Below are positions 26,343 to 35,650 of a DNA stretch of 64,000 bases, in pieces. The position numbers were made by a program, and so were the translations under genes. The DNA comes from Salinivibrio kushneri. GTDB lineage: Bacteria; Pseudomonadota; Gammaproteobacteria; Enterobacterales; Vibrionaceae. The notes under the pieces were generated by a model. It made no database searches and was not told the DNA's origin. It saw only the letters and a list, made by a program, of their open reading frames with translations. Location: positions 1,699,001 to 1,763,000 of the forward strand of contig NZ_CP040021.1 of NCBI RefSeq assembly GCF_005280275.1, written 5' to 3'. Every line of letters begins with the position of its first letter. The stretch's first letter is position 1.

Positions 26343-28669
26343 TGAGTTCACGCCGCATTGTACTTGCAGGCAACCCAAACTGCGGGAAAACCACCTTATT
26401 TAATGCGCTCACCGGCTCACAACAAAAAGTCGGAAATTGGGCGGGCGTCACTGTCGATAAAAAAGTCGGTACGCTGAGCCTCGACCACACCGAGTGTGAA
26501 CTCACCGATTTACCCGGCCTTTATGCACTAAACGCAGGCTTTGACGCCAGTATTGATGAGCAAATAGCCACTTACGCCATCGATAGCGGCGAGAACGATT
26601 TTATTATTAATGTCTTAGACGCCAATTGCCTAGAGCGCGGTCTATACCTCACCCTTCAACTGCGTGAACGCGGTGTTCCTATGGTGGTGGTGATTAACAA
26701 AATGGATTTGCTTGATCGTAATGGTCAACAACTCGACACCGCCAAATTACAAACGATGCTGGGTTGTCCCGTGTTAACCGTCACCGCATGCCAGCCAGCG
26801 ACCGTCGACACATTGCGCCACCAACTCGCCCACCTGGCCACCCATTTACCCGTTTGTGAGGCAATGTATCTGAACTACGGTGCGGCATTAGAGAACTGGA
26901 TTCAAAGCCAGCTTGGCGCCCGTTTTCTTCATGCAGCCGCTGCACAAGTGAATCAACGCGCGCACCTGCTTGAGTGCTTGGAGCGGGGCCGCTTGCCTGA
27001 TGGTAGCACCGAGGCTGACCAGCAGCAGTTTACGATCGCAAACCAAGCCCTTTCAGACTTAGATACTGACATCGCCATTGCGGATACGCGCTACAGTGCG
27101 ATTCGTGACATGGTTCACCAGGCTCGCCGCGAGCTTCGCCACCTCAGTCGCAATAATACCGAAAAGTTAGATAAGGTCCTTCTCAACCCCTTTTTATCAC
27201 TGCCTATTTTGCTTGCTGTCCTCTATGCGATGTTTGTGTTTGCCATCAACATTGGCGGAGCCTTTATCGACTTTTTCGATATTGCCGCCGGCGCGATACT
27301 TGTCGATGGTACCCATCAGCTTCTTGACGGCATACTGCCGACGGCGATTGTCACTATTCTCGCCGATGGCCTCGGGGGAGGTATTCAAACCGTTGCCACC
27401 TTTATTCCTGTTATTGCAGGCTTATACCTATTTTTAACGGTATTAGAAAGCACAGGTTACATGGCACGTGCCGCCTTTTTATTAGACGGTTTAATGCAAA
27501 AAATGGGGTTACCGGGCAAAGCCTTTGTGCCCTTAATCCTCGGCTTTGGCTGTACCGTTCCTGCCGTGATGGCAACGCGCACATTAGAACAGGTTCACGA
27601 GCGCAAAACCGCAGCCGCGATGGCGACATTTATGTCCTGTGGCGCCCGCCTTCCGGTATACGCCCTCTTTGCCGCGGCGTTTTTCCCACAAAATGGTCAA
27701 AACCTTGTTTTCGGCCTCTACTTACTTGGCATTATTGCTGCGATCATCACCGGCCTGATACTGCGTCATACCCTTTATCCAGGGCATAGTGAAAGCCTGT
27801 TGATGACACTTCCAGACTACGAACTGCCGCGTGTGCGCCATGTGATGAGCAATACCTGGCAAAAGCTGCGTCGATTTGTTCTGGGTGCCGGTAAAACCAT
27901 TGTTATCGTGGTAACCATTCTGACCTTCTTTAACTCTCTGGGCACCGATGGGTCGTTCGGACACGAAGACAGCGAGTCTTCCGTCCTGTCGAAAACAGCA
28001 CAAGTAATCACGCCGGCCCTATCACCTATCGGGATTGAAGAGGATAATTGGCCTGCTACCGTCGGGTTGGTGACGGGTCTGTTTGCCAAAGAGGCGGTGG
28101 TCGGCACCTTGAATAACCTTTATGCGCCCAGCGAAGAAGCGGAAGAAGAGCCCACACTGGGAGAAGCGCTGGTCGAAGCGGTTCAGAGCATTCCGGAAAA
28201 CTTATTTGGCATTGATTATACCGACCCATTGGCTATTGACGTCGGTGAGATTGAAAACACCGAAGCCGCCGCACAAGCGCAAGAAGTCAGTATGACAACG
28301 TTTGATAATTTGCACCGTCAATTCACTAGCACCGCCAGCGTAATGGCTTATCTTATTGTTATCCTGCTTTATACCCCATGTGTTGCCGCTCTAGGTGCCT
28401 ACACACGTGAGTTTGGTCGCCGGTTTGCCCTGTTTGTGGCGAGCTGGTCAATGCTGCTAGCGGTAAGCGGTGCCACGCTATGCTACCAATTCAGTCAGTT
28501 GAGTGTCGCCACCACGCCAGCCACACTCTACATCACTGGCCTTTGTGCCTTACTGATTGTCGTGGTAGCACTCATGCGCTATGTCGGCAAACATCCCCAT
28601 TGGTTTAAGGAGACCTACTATGATCCTGCAAAAGCTCAAAGCCAGTGTCATTCAGGCGGGTGTCATTAG
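26342..28669 (+). CDS. feoB: Ferrous iron transporter B
   Basis: A 775-residue Fe2+ permease with an N-terminal GTPase domain: G1 GNPNCGKTTLFN (10-21), G3 DLPGLYAL and G4 NKMD. The C-terminal half holds about eight membrane helices with Gate motifs such as GCTVPAVMATRTL and CGARLPVYALF. The last residues, CHSGGCH, are Cys/His-rich. It imports ferrous iron under low-oxygen conditions. Its 3' end overlaps the feoC start by 50 nt. Confidence 0.96.
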   Translation: MSSRRIVLAGNPNCGKTTLFNALTGSQQKVGNWAGVTVDKKVGTLSLDHTECELTDLPGLYALNAGFDASIDEQIATYAIDSGENDFIINVLDANCLERGLYLTLQLRERGVPMVVVINKMDLLDRNGQQLDTAKLQTMLGCPVLTVTACQPATVDTLRHQLAHLATHLPVCEAMYLNYGAALENWIQSQLGARFLHAAAAQVNQRAHLLECLERGRLPDGSTEADQQQFTIANQALSDLDTDIAIADTRYSAIRDMVHQARRELRHLSRNNTEKLDKVLLNPFLSLPILLAVLYAMFVFAINIGGAFIDFFDIAAGAILVDGTHQLLDGILPTAIVTILADGLGGGIQTVATFIPVIAGLYLFLTVLESTGYMARAAFLLDGLMQKMGLPGKAFVPLILGFGCTVPAVMATRTLEQVHERKTAAAMATFMSCGARLPVYALFAAAFFPQNGQNLVFGLYLLGIIAAIITGLILRHTLYPGHSESLLMTLPDYELPRVRHVMSNTWQKLRRFVLGAGKTIVIVVTILTFFNSLGTDGSFGHEDSESSVLSKTAQVITPALSPIGIEEDNWPATVGLVTGLFAKEAVVGTLNNLYAPSEEAEEEPTLGEALVEAVQSIPENLFGIDYTDPLAIDVGEIENTEAAAQAQEVSMTTFDNLHRQFTSTASVMAYLIVILLYTPCVAALGAYTREFGRRFALFVASWSMLLAVSGATLCYQFSQLSVATTPATLYITGLCALLIVVVALMRYVGKHPHWFKETYYDPAKAQSQCHSGGCH

Positions 28670-28841
28670 TCGCCTCGATCTCGCCAACCAATACGGGATC
28701 AGTCCTGATGGAATCGACGCCATGATGGCAACCTGGGTCAAACGCGGGGTGGTTATTCGACAATCGGGGCGTAAGGATCCGCAAGATATCCACTACCGTT
28801 TGGCACACCAGAATGAAATACAATGCTTCAGCATTATATAG
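28620..28841 (+). CDS. feoC: FeoC-like winged-helix protein
   Basis: A 73-residue protein with the winged-helix start MILQKLKASVIQAGVIS and the helix-turn-helix DLANQYGISPDGIDAMMATW. Enteric FeoC proteins carry a cysteine-rich wing that binds an iron-sulfur cluster; only one Cys is visible here (QCFSII), as in several Vibrio versions. AAGGAG lies 7 nt upstream of the ATG at 28620, inside the feoB reading frame. It may stabilise or regulate FeoB. Confidence 0.82.
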   Translation: MILQKLKASVIQAGVISRLDLANQYGISPDGIDAMMATWVKRGVVIRQSGRKDPQDIHYRLAHQNEIQCFSII

Positions 28842-28865
28842 CATCGTAGCCATCGCCATTTTACT

Positions 28866-28890
28866 AGGCAGCTTTTAAGCTGCCTTTTTA
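28866..28890 (+). terminator. Terminator of feoABC
   Basis: Stem AGGCAGCT / AGCTGCCT with a 4-nt loop followed by TTTTT. Confidence 0.93.
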
Positions 28891-28996
28891 TTACCTACCG
28901 TCTTCTCTCGCCCTCCCCTAACGTTGATGCACCTCACTATACCTCCTTGAGCACGCTGTTCTATGATAAAAAGAGAGCGATGTGAGGGTGTAAGCC

Positions 28997-29641
28997 ATGA
29001 GTCGTTATCAAACCCAATCAAGCGAGGCACAGTACCAGCCCGGCTCTGGTGAGCAAGTGCTTAAAAATCATATTGGGGTGACGGAACCAACCGAAATGGA
29101 CGATATCGAGGCTAACTTGCTCTCGAAATTGTACGAGCGGGTGTTCACCGGCGGCCATTTCCCGCGCCAATTAAGATTTGGCACCCTCGCCAGCTGGCAT
29201 CGACAATGGCTGGGCAATGTTTACCCATGGGCAGGTCAGGTGAGAAATGTTGAGCTAAGTAAAGGTGGATTTCGTTTTACTTCCCCCAAACAGATTGGGC
29301 CCTGTTTGCGGCAGTTTGAAAGCGCCTTCCTCAGCCAATACCCTGAGGTATCTGTGATGCCGCGCGCGACACTCATTCGTTACCTTGCACAAAGTCATGT
29401 TGAGTTGATACTTATTCACCCATTTCGAGAAGGAAATGGACGTATATCGCGATTACTTATTGATGTGCTATGCCAACAGGCAGGGTTAGGACTGCTGGAC
29501 TATCGGCTTTGGGAGGAAAACAAAGATTTTTACGTTGCCGCCATCCAAGCGGGGGTTGGGCATGATTATCAGCACATGGAACGGCTCATTGACGACATTT
29601 TGCCGCGTCATCCACTCCCCATCTCAATCGGCGAGCGTTAG
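28997..29641 (+). CDS. Fic-domain AMP-transferase
   Basis: A 214-residue Fic protein. The catalytic motif HPFREGNGR at 141-149 is intact, with the catalytic His141, the Glu that positions Mg2+ and the anion-binding Gly/Arg residues. The substrate flap WAGQVRNVELSKGGFRF precedes it. Fic enzymes usually transfer AMP from ATP to a protein hydroxyl. I found no convincing inhibitory [S/T]xxxE[G/N] helix inside this protein, so a separate inhibitor is expected. A small convergent ORF overlaps its 3' end by 18 nt. It follows the feo terminator and is probably transcribed alone. Confidence 0.88.
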   Translation: MSRYQTQSSEAQYQPGSGEQVLKNHIGVTEPTEMDDIEANLLSKLYERVFTGGHFPRQLRFGTLASWHRQWLGNVYPWAGQVRNVELSKGGFRFTSPKQIGPCLRQFESAFLSQYPEVSVMPRATLIRYLAQSHVELILIHPFREGNGRISRLLIDVLCQQAGLGLLDYRLWEENKDFYVAAIQAGVGHDYQHMERLIDDILPRHPLPISIGER

Positions 29642-29776
29642 GTTTTGATACTTATGTTTATTGGTTTTCAGTCTTGCTTCCACTTCTTCTGTTGATGCTT
29701 GCGTCTCGATTGCGGTCGAGCTTGCCACTGCACGCTCTATCATAGCGGGCGTGATTTTTTTTGCTTTTTTCTGCAT
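29624..29776 (-). CDS. Small hypothetical protein, possible Fic partner
   Basis: A 50-residue, mostly helical, Lys- and Glu-rich protein starting MQKKAKKITPAMIERAVASS. AAAAGG lies 7-8 nt upstream of the ATG at 29776; an in-frame ATG 11 codons earlier lacks a ribosome site. The central stretch AVASSTAIETQAS has the spacing SxxxE seen in the inhibitory helix of Fic antitoxins, though with Thr instead of Gly/Asn after the Glu. It is convergent with fic rather than upstream of it, so the link is speculative. Confidence 0.4.
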   Translation of the reverse strand: MQKKAKKITPAMIERAVASSTAIETQASTEEVEARLKTNKHKYQNLTLAD

Positions 29777-29916
29777 TAATCGCCTTTTCACAGTCACACT
29801 TGTCATCATTGATTAAATTTTAGTCAAAAAAAGGCGTCAATTCAACGCGGAGTGCGGTCTATTTTCTGCAAAATTGTGAAGCACAACGTGCAGACTGAGC
29901 ACGGAGCAAAACATAC

Positions 29917-29943
29917 AAAAACGGCGACCCTAAAGGCCGCCGT
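29917..29943 (-). terminator. Terminator of the second tRNA array
   Basis: Stem ACGGCG / CGCCGT extended by two further pairs across a mismatch, just downstream of tRNA-Leu on the minus strand and followed there by TTTT. Confidence 0.7.
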
Positions 29944-29955
29944 CTTGTTCATTAA

Positions 29956-30042
29956 TGGTGCCCCGGGCCGGACTTGAACCGGCACAGCGCGAACGCCGAG
30001 GGATTTTAAATCCCTTGTGTCTACCAATTCCACCACCAGGGC
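29956..30042 (-). tRNA. tRNA-Leu(UAA)
   Basis: An 87-nt class II tRNA on the minus strand: acceptor GCCCTGG, anticodon loop TT-TAA-AA, long variable arm TCGGCGTTCGCGC, T-loop GTTCAAGTC and encoded CCA. Very similar in layout to E. coli leuZ. Confidence 0.97.
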
Positions 30043-30081
30043 ACACAATCTTTTCAGCCGCTTTCGCCACTGTTTTATATT

Positions 30082-30157
30082 TGGAGCGACATACGAGGTT
30101 CGAACTCGTGACCTCGACCTTGGCAAGGTCGCGCTCTACCAGCTGAGCTAATGTCGC
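30082..30157 (-). tRNA. tRNA-Gly(GCC), copy 4
   Basis: A 76-nt tRNA matching the three Gly copies in the 15-kb array in all visible elements, with CCA encoded. Confidence 0.97.
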
Positions 30158-30192
30158 TTATTTATTCAAACGTTAATTAACGCTTGGAAAAT

Positions 30193-30269
<77 letters not shown>

Positions 30270-30294
30270 TCCGTATTGTTTTAGCCAGAGTTCA

Positions 30295-30368
30295 TGGAGG
30301 CGCGTCCCGGAGTCGAACCGAGGTCCACGGATTTGCAATCCGCTGCATAGCCACTCTGCCAACGCGCC
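30295..30368 (-). tRNA. tRNA-Cys(GCA), copy 2
   Basis: A 74-nt tRNA with the same sequence elements as the Cys tRNA at 16113. It is the first gene of the Cys-fMet-Gly-Leu array. Confidence 0.97.
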
Positions 30369-30400
30369 TTGGCGCTTCACCTCTCGGCTAAGTGGTTTGA

Positions 30401-30428
30401 ATTCTACATAAGTTTTTTCACCTGTCAC
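30401..30428 (-). promoter_or_regulatory. Promoter of the second tRNA array
   Basis: On the minus strand GTGACA and TAGAAT are separated by 16 nt, about 32 nt before tRNA-Cys. The layout mirrors the promoter of the first array. Confidence 0.6.
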
Positions 30429-30557
30429 GAAAAAATTATCATTTTAGCGTTTAACCGACGATTATTTATCCAAACATAACATTTCACTATTCTCTCGGCG
30501 CTAAGTGAGCCCACAAAAGGCCGATCAACGTAGCGACGAACGCAACATTGACAATAA

Positions 30558-30584
30558 TGCCAGCCCGATTAATCAGGGCTGGCA
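30558..30584 (-). terminator. Hairpin downstream of the tfo gene
   Basis: Perfect nine-base-pair stem TGCCAGCCC / GGGCTGGCA with a 9-nt loop, 23 nt after the TfoX/TfoY-family stop codon. The minus-strand flank TTATTG is a weak T-tract. Confidence 0.6.
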
Positions 30585-30606
30585 CCTACCTACATTAGTG
30601 ATTCAC

Positions 30607-31194
30607 CTAGACATCCGCGAGCAGGCGTTCGCGTTCGTCTTTTTCAATCAGTTCCCAATGACGACCTTGCTGCGCCCCCGCGAGCTTCCAAAGTAGATTG
30701 ATATCGATATCTTTACCGTGTGTCATTTGCACTCGACGAAACATTTCTTGCGGCGCCATGCTGTAAAACGTTGATACGTCCTTTACACCCGACTTTTTTA
30801 ACATCCTTTCAATGGTTAAACGTAAGTTGGGTAAATCCCGCAACCGAAGACTGGATGCCGATACTTTCTGCGCTTTATCTTTGATCGCACGCTGTAACGA
30901 CTGCTCAATCATCGCAGGCAAATCAGGATCATGACCTAAGTAGAGTGCGGTTACATCATAATAGTTAACCACCGCTGAGGTGCTTTTCTTCACATGAACA
31001 AATTTATCACACCCTTTAGCGATCAACTTGTCGGTGAGTTGGCCTCCCCCTCGTAGATAAACATGCTTTCCAGTAAGCAGCGCAAACATCGCCTCTCGAC
31101 AGAAAAAGCCAATACCACCAAACATAGAGCGTTGCTCCATCTCCCCATAACTATCCAGAAAACGCATTAATTGGGCTTCAAATTGCTTCGCCAT
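30607..31194 (-). CDS. TfoX/TfoY-family (Sxy) regulator
   Basis: A 195-residue regulator with a TfoX N-terminal domain (EQRSMFGGIGFF ... YLRGGG) and a TfoX C-terminal domain (LRDLPNLRLTIERMLKKSGV ... WKLAGAQQGRHW). In Vibrio, TfoX links chitin to competence and TfoY controls motility and type VI secretion; both act with CRP. Motifs such as HVKKSTSAVVNYYDVT incline me to TfoY, but this cannot be settled by eye. AAGGAGAG lies 6 nt before the ATG at 31194. The leader carries a hairpin; I could not find the c-di-GMP riboswitch core known before V. cholerae tfoY. Confidence 0.85.
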   Translation of the reverse strand: MAKQFEAQLMRFLDSYGEMEQRSMFGGIGFFCREAMFALLTGKHVYLRGGGQLTDKLIAKGCDKFVHVKKSTSAVVNYYDVTALYLGHDPDLPAMIEQSLQRAIKDKAQKVSASSLRLRDLPNLRLTIERMLKKSGVKDVSTFYSMAPQEMFRRVQMTHGKDIDINLLWKLAGAQQGRHWELIEKDERERLLADV

Positions 31195-31218
31195 CGAAAA
31201 CTCTCCTTCAGCGAATAG

Positions 31219-31254
31219 ATGTTCATATCCAGCCATCAGCCGGCCCATAAACAT
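31219..31254 (-). promoter_or_regulatory. Leader hairpin upstream of the tfo ribosome site
   Basis: Outer stem ATGTTCAT / ATAAACAT (8 bp with one G-U in RNA) encloses an inner stem CCAGC / GCCGG (one G-U), about 15 nt before the ribosome-binding site. It would form in the mRNA leader if transcription begins upstream of 31254. Translational control by leader structure is known for H. influenzae sxy. Confidence 0.4.
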
Positions 31255-31495
31255 GACTGATAATTTAGTCAATGTGCATGATTATTTTAACGGGAGGAGG
31301 TTGCATCAAATGACAATCAAATACTATGCATCTGATCACTTATCTTTAAATAGTCCTTTCATTGAGTGTGGTTTTTGTCACATTTATTACAAACATTTTT
31401 TCTTCGTTAAATAAAGTTCTCGACACATCTATGCTTAACTCATCGTCACGAGTGCGCTAAATTGAGAGTGATAGGCGAATAGTCAGGGAGCCGAC

Positions 31496-32083
31496 ATGTC
31501 GAGACACCCGCTGTTAATAGAAGCAAGTCATTTATTGCCTGGGGGATTGCACAGCTATGTGCTGTCTGAGTCATGTTACTTACAAATGCTTCAGCAGGCA
31601 GGCGAACCACCGCGTCTTTTGGTCGCGATGAAAAATGAGGATGAGGGTCAGCAGCGGCCGCACGCGATTTCTCCTATCGTCACGCTTTGCGAGATTGCAG
31701 ACTTCAACCGTCATGGTGCGCATGAAATTGCGTTGACGTTACAAGGGATTGAAAGTGTCAAGGTGACTGCGATCGACGCGGGTGAAGGTGACGTCAATAT
31801 GGCGCATTATACGCCGTTACCAAAATGGCAACGCCACACAGTTCCCGACCACTACCTCTATCTGAGTGAAAAGCTGCAGCAATATTATCGCTCGAATCCG
31901 ACACGCCACGAACACTTCCAGTTAACGCAGTACGATGACATTGGCTGGGTCTGTCTTCGCTGGTTGGAGTTACTTCCTATCGAAGTGAAGCAGAAACAGC
32001 TTCTACTGTCCCAGCCGACTGCCTTATTGGTGGCCGAGTTTATTGATAAATTATTGCGGTATCCGCTTATTGACGACGACTAA
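31496..32083 (+). CDS. Stand-alone LON-N (substrate-binding) domain protein
   Basis: A 195-residue protein that resembles only the N-terminal PUA-like domain of Lon, starting with PLLIEASHLLPGGLHSYVLS and followed by TLCEIADFNRH. It lacks the ATPase and protease domains. Stand-alone LON-N proteins are common in proteobacteria and their role is unknown; they may be adaptors. ATG at 31496, with GGGAG 5 nt upstream. Divergent from the tfo gene. Confidence 0.8.
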   Translation: MSRHPLLIEASHLLPGGLHSYVLSESCYLQMLQQAGEPPRLLVAMKNEDEGQQRPHAISPIVTLCEIADFNRHGAHEIALTLQGIESVKVTAIDAGEGDVNMAHYTPLPKWQRHTVPDHYLYLSEKLQQYYRSNPTRHEHFQLTQYDDIGWVCLRWLELLPIEVKQKQLLLSQPTALLVAEFIDKLLRYPLIDDD

Positions 32084-32218
32084 GTCAGCGACAGATGAAG
32101 GGAGTTGTATAAATTATCATCAAAGACGCCAGCAGGCTCACCGATTGAGAGAAAGGCGGTTCTCTTTTATTCTGCGCCCCATTACTATGCAGGCTGCTGA
32201 CAAATACTATCAGGACTT

Positions 32219-33142
32219 ATGGATCATCTTTCATTTTTTTGGGTCTCACCGGATCGTGATAAGTACTTACGTTCCCTAGAAACCGAGTTTTATAAGCGCG
32301 CCGTCGAAAGCATCCGCGTCAATCGTCTCTCCCTGCCCCCTTTACCGGATGCCGTTCTATCAATACAACGGGCCAGTAAGCGATCGGATACCACCATGCG
32401 GGATATTGCCAATCTCTTACTGGAAGATCCGAGTTTATGTGGGGCCGTGCTTAACGCCGGGAATTCTGCTTTGTTCGCGCCTCGCGCGACAGGCCAGTGC
32501 AAAGATGTTCAAACCGCCGTCTCTCGACTTGGCGTTGATCGCGTTTTAGGGATCATCACAGCCGCCGCCGTCTATCAACTTAAGAGTGATGCCTCATTTT
32601 CCAAGGCCTGCAACGCGCTATTGAAAAAAAGTGCGCAAAAATCCCGGGAGCTTGCCGCTGCGATGGCATTGGTGACGCAAAGAGTCAGGAACTACTGTGA
32701 TGAGCCGCTTTCAGTGGAACCCGAAAAAGCACTGATAGTGGGTTTGCTTGCGGATATTGGCTTATACAGCGTGATAGGCGAGTTCCAACGCTTTATGAAT
32801 CAGGGCCACTATCTAAAATTTGACATTGCCGAGCGCGTCTTCTTTTCACTGGCGGGCGACTGCAGTCGTCTTGTGCTCAAACAATGGCAGTTTGACCGTG
32901 ACTTTATCGAAGTCGCCATCAACAACAAGCTTTACACAAAGCCACGCCCCGATATCACCTATTTAGATATCGCGAGAATGGCAAATCACTTGTTAATGTT
33001 TCGCAATCAAGATGACGCGATAGAGGATCATGAGGTGGAAATCACTGCGCCTGGCGCAGAAGCGTTATATGAGCTATCCAGCCTCGACGACAAAGAGTTC
33101 TCGCGCCAGCTACACCAAGTCATGGACGCAAGCAGTATCTGA
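32219..33142 (+). CDS. HDOD-domain signalling protein
   Basis: A 307-residue cytosolic protein with an HDOD domain (~35-240). Recognisable parts are LPPLPDAVLSIQRASKRSDT, ANLLLEDPSLCGAVLNAGNS and AVSRLGVDRVLGI. HDOD domains resemble HD phosphohydrolases without full metal ligands and act in signalling and motility networks. AGGA lies 4 nt before the ATG at 32219. It lies on the same strand as the LON-N gene, 135 nt downstream. Confidence 0.85.
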   Translation: MDHLSFFWVSPDRDKYLRSLETEFYKRAVESIRVNRLSLPPLPDAVLSIQRASKRSDTTMRDIANLLLEDPSLCGAVLNAGNSALFAPRATGQCKDVQTAVSRLGVDRVLGIITAAAVYQLKSDASFSKACNALLKKSAQKSRELAAAMALVTQRVRNYCDEPLSVEPEKALIVGLLADIGLYSVIGEFQRFMNQGHYLKFDIAERVFFSLAGDCSRLVLKQWQFDRDFIEVAINNKLYTKPRPDITYLDIARMANHLLMFRNQDDAIEDHEVEITAPGAEALYELSSLDDKEFSRQLHQVMDASSI

Positions 33143-33252
33143 CACAAACCAGGGTGGTCTTCCCTTTCACCACCCTTGTCTGATTTTATTGACCCACCTA
33201 TTAACCGGTTGATAACCTCAAGCTCTACTTTCTTAACACCGAGCACAATCAG

Positions 33253-34161
33253 ATGTTTTCAGGGATGCTACTCATCTTCTCGCCGCTTATTATCGGCTAT
33301 TTAATCCCCATTAAGCAGGTGCGCTACCTCAACGCTGTCAATACCCTGACGATGCGGCTAGTGATGGTCATTTTAGTGTTGATGGGCTTAAGCCTCGCAG
33401 GCTTAGATAACCTCGGGCAACATATTTCCACCATTTTGTATTTCGCGGTCACTTTCTTTATTTGCATTGGCGCGACCAATCTGCTTGCCCTGCCTGTTCT
33501 CGATAAGCTCTTCCCAACCGAGACCCATGGACACCAACATAAGCTAACCCTCAGTACCATGATGTCAGAGTCCGGTAAACTGATTGCCGCGGTGGCCGTT
33601 GGCTTAGTCGTAGGGCTATTGCTCAATCACGATCTGTCTTGGGTCGATACGGCCAGCGAAGGGATTTTATTACTGTTGCTCTTACTGATTGGCATTCAGT
33701 TGCGTAACAGTGGCATGACGCTGAAGCAAATCATCCTCAATAAAAGTGGACTGATGATTGCCGCTCTCGTTGTCGCGACCTCCTTGCCCGGTGGCTTGCT
33801 GGCGGCATGGTGGTTAGATATTCCCTATCATCACGGTTTAGCGATGGCCTCTGGATTTGGCTGGTACTCATTGGCGGGGATCTTGATGGGCGACGGACTG
33901 GGACCAGTTTACGGCGGAGCATCATTTATTCTCGAGCTCGCACGAGAGCTAATGGCGATTATGATTATTCCAATATTAATCCGACGCTACCCGCTCACCG
34001 CAATTGGATATGGCGGTGCCACTGCAATGGATTTCACCTTGCCGATCATTCAAAGCACTGGGGGTATTCGCTGTGTACCGATTGCCATTGTCAGCGGGTT
34101 TATTCTCAGTTTATTAGTCCCTGTTTTGATGTTGTTCTTTCTCTCACTCGGTACCAACTAA
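33253..34161 (+). CDS. lysO: Lysine exporter LysO family protein
   Basis: A 302-residue integral membrane protein with about eight helices, of the LysO/YbjE family that exports L-lysine and its toxic analogue in E. coli. Conserved parts are SPLIIGYLIPI near the N terminus, LLLLLIGIQLRNSG and the C-terminal half with GFGWYSLAGILMGDGLGPVY and GGATAMDFTLPIIQ. Monocistronic between the HDOD gene and a strong terminator. Confidence 0.88.
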   Translation: MFSGMLLIFSPLIIGYLIPIKQVRYLNAVNTLTMRLVMVILVLMGLSLAGLDNLGQHISTILYFAVTFFICIGATNLLALPVLDKLFPTETHGHQHKLTLSTMMSESGKLIAAVAVGLVVGLLLNHDLSWVDTASEGILLLLLLLIGIQLRNSGMTLKQIILNKSGLMIAALVVATSLPGGLLAAWWLDIPYHHGLAMASGFGWYSLAGILMGDGLGPVYGGASFILELARELMAIMIIPILIRRYPLTAIGYGGATAMDFTLPIIQSTGGIRCVPIAIVSGFILSLLVPVLMLFFLSLGTN

Positions 34162-34164
34162 AGA

Positions 34165-34193
34165 AAAAGGGGTAGCAAGATGCTACCCCTTTT
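34165..34193. terminator. Bidirectional terminator between lysO and ptsG
   Basis: Perfect 13-bp stem AAAAGGGGTAGCA / TGCTACCCCTTTT with an AGA loop. The A and T runs serve both convergent genes. Confidence 0.95.
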
Positions 34194-34219
34194 CATATTT
34201 GCTGGTTTAGCGCATGCAA

Positions 34220-35650
34220 TTATTGGCTGCGCATCCAGTTATCCATTTCAGTACGCAGGTTGTCTGACTTGGTACCAAAGATAGCTTGTACGCCACCTGA
34301 TACCACAACCACGCCCGCTGCACCTAGCTGCTTAAGCTTGTCTTGGTCAACAATTTCAGTGTCAGCCACTGAGACACGTAGGCGAGTGATACACGCATCA
34401 AGACCAGTGATGTTATCTTTACCACCGAATGCCGCTACCAGGTCGCCAGCAAGTTCAGAGCCTGTCGCGGTTGATACGTCAGCGACCGTCTCGTCTTCAC
34501 GTCCAGGCGTTTTCAGGTCAAGGGCGCGAATCACCACACGGAACACGATGTAGTAAAGAACCGCATAACCAAGGCCAAGTAGCACCAGCGTTGTCACGTT
34601 CTCAGCACGTGGCATTTGCACGATGAAATCGATAAAGCCGTTCGAGAAAGTATGGCCGTGAACAACGCCCAGTGCGTTAGTCAGCACATACGCTGCACCC
34701 GCCATGATGGCGTGGATACCATACAGTACTGGCGCGATGAACAGGAACGAGAACTCGATAGGTTCAGTGATACCGGTCAAGAATGAGGTCAGTGCACCAG
34801 ATGCCATGATACCCATGATTTTGGCACGGTTTTCTGGTTTGGCAGAGTGTGCGATAGCAAATGCCGCCGCAGGTAGACCAAACATTTTGAACAAATAACC
34901 GCCTGCCAGCTGACCAAAGCCGTTGCCCGCTTCACGCGTTGCATCGTTAGCGGTCAAGAAACAGGTCATGATGCCGTTTACTTGCTCGCCGGCGTTGTTC
35001 ACACAGCTGCCCGCTTCATAGAAGAAAGGCACGTTCCAGATGTGGTGTAGACCGAATGGGATAAGTGCACGCTCTACCACACCATAGATACCAAATGCGG
35101 TCACAGGGTTTTGTTCGGCGGCCCAGTGAGAGAAGGTAGCGATACCACTGCCGATTGGTGGCCAGATAACAGAAAGGATCACACCAAGCGCGATAGAAAT
35201 GAAACCGGTAATGATTGGCACCGACCGCTTACCGGCAAAGAAGCCAAGGTAGTCAGGCAGTTGAATCGTGTAGAAGCGGTTAAACGTCCACGCCGCGACA
35301 CCACCGGCGAGAATACCACCAAGCACACCTGTCTTGATTTCTTCAGCGCCCATGACTGGTGCCATGACATCCAGTGTCGCCACCATGATGCCGTAACCGA
35401 CAATGGCAGACAGACCGGATACACCATCGTTATTGGTGAAGCCTAGCGCCACACCGACGGCAAACAGCAAGGCCATTTGACCAAATACAGACCCACCAGC
35501 TTGTTCCATCATGTGTGAAACAATATCTGGCATCCAGCTAAAGTTGGCTGCACCAACACCCAAAAGTATACCTGCGACCGGAAGCACAGATACTGGAAGC
35601 ATCAGCGCCTTACCGACTTTTTGCAGGTTAGCAAAGAGGTTTTTTGACAT
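34220..35650 (-). CDS. ptsG: PTS glucose-specific EIICB component
   Basis: A 476-residue PTS permease: an EIIC domain with about ten helices (~1-370; [30 protein letters not shown] and [11 protein letters not shown] are typical) and a C-terminal EIIB domain with the phosphorylated Cys in [15 protein letters not shown]. It takes up and phosphorylates glucose using phosphate from EIIA-Glc. The ATG at 35650 has AGGAGC 8 nt upstream; an upstream in-frame codon would add six residues. A 0.6-kb gene-free leader region precedes it. Confidence 0.94.
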   Translation of the reverse strand: MSKNLFANLQKVGKALMLPVSVLPVAGILLGVGAANFSWMPDIVSHMMEQAGGSVFGQMALLFAVGVALGFTNNDGVSGLSAIVGYGIMVATLDVMAPVMGAEEIKTGVLGGILAGGVAAWTFNRFYTIQLPDYLGFFAGKRSVPIITGFISIALGVILSVIWPPIGSGIATFSHWAAEQNPVTAFGIYGVVERALIPFGLHHIWNVPFFYEAGSCVNNAGEQVNGIMTCFLTANDATREAGNGFGQLAGGYLFKMFGLPAAAFAIAHSAKPENRAKIMGIMASGALTSFLTGITEPIEFSFLFIAPVLYGIHAIMAGAAYVLTNALGVVHGHTFSNGFIDFIVQMPRAENVTTLVLLGLGYAVLYYIVFRVVIRALDLKTPGREDETVADVSTATGSELAGDLVAAFGGKDNITGLDACITRLRVSVADTEIVDQDKLKQLGAAGVVVVSGGVQAIFGTKSDNLRTEMDNWMRSQ

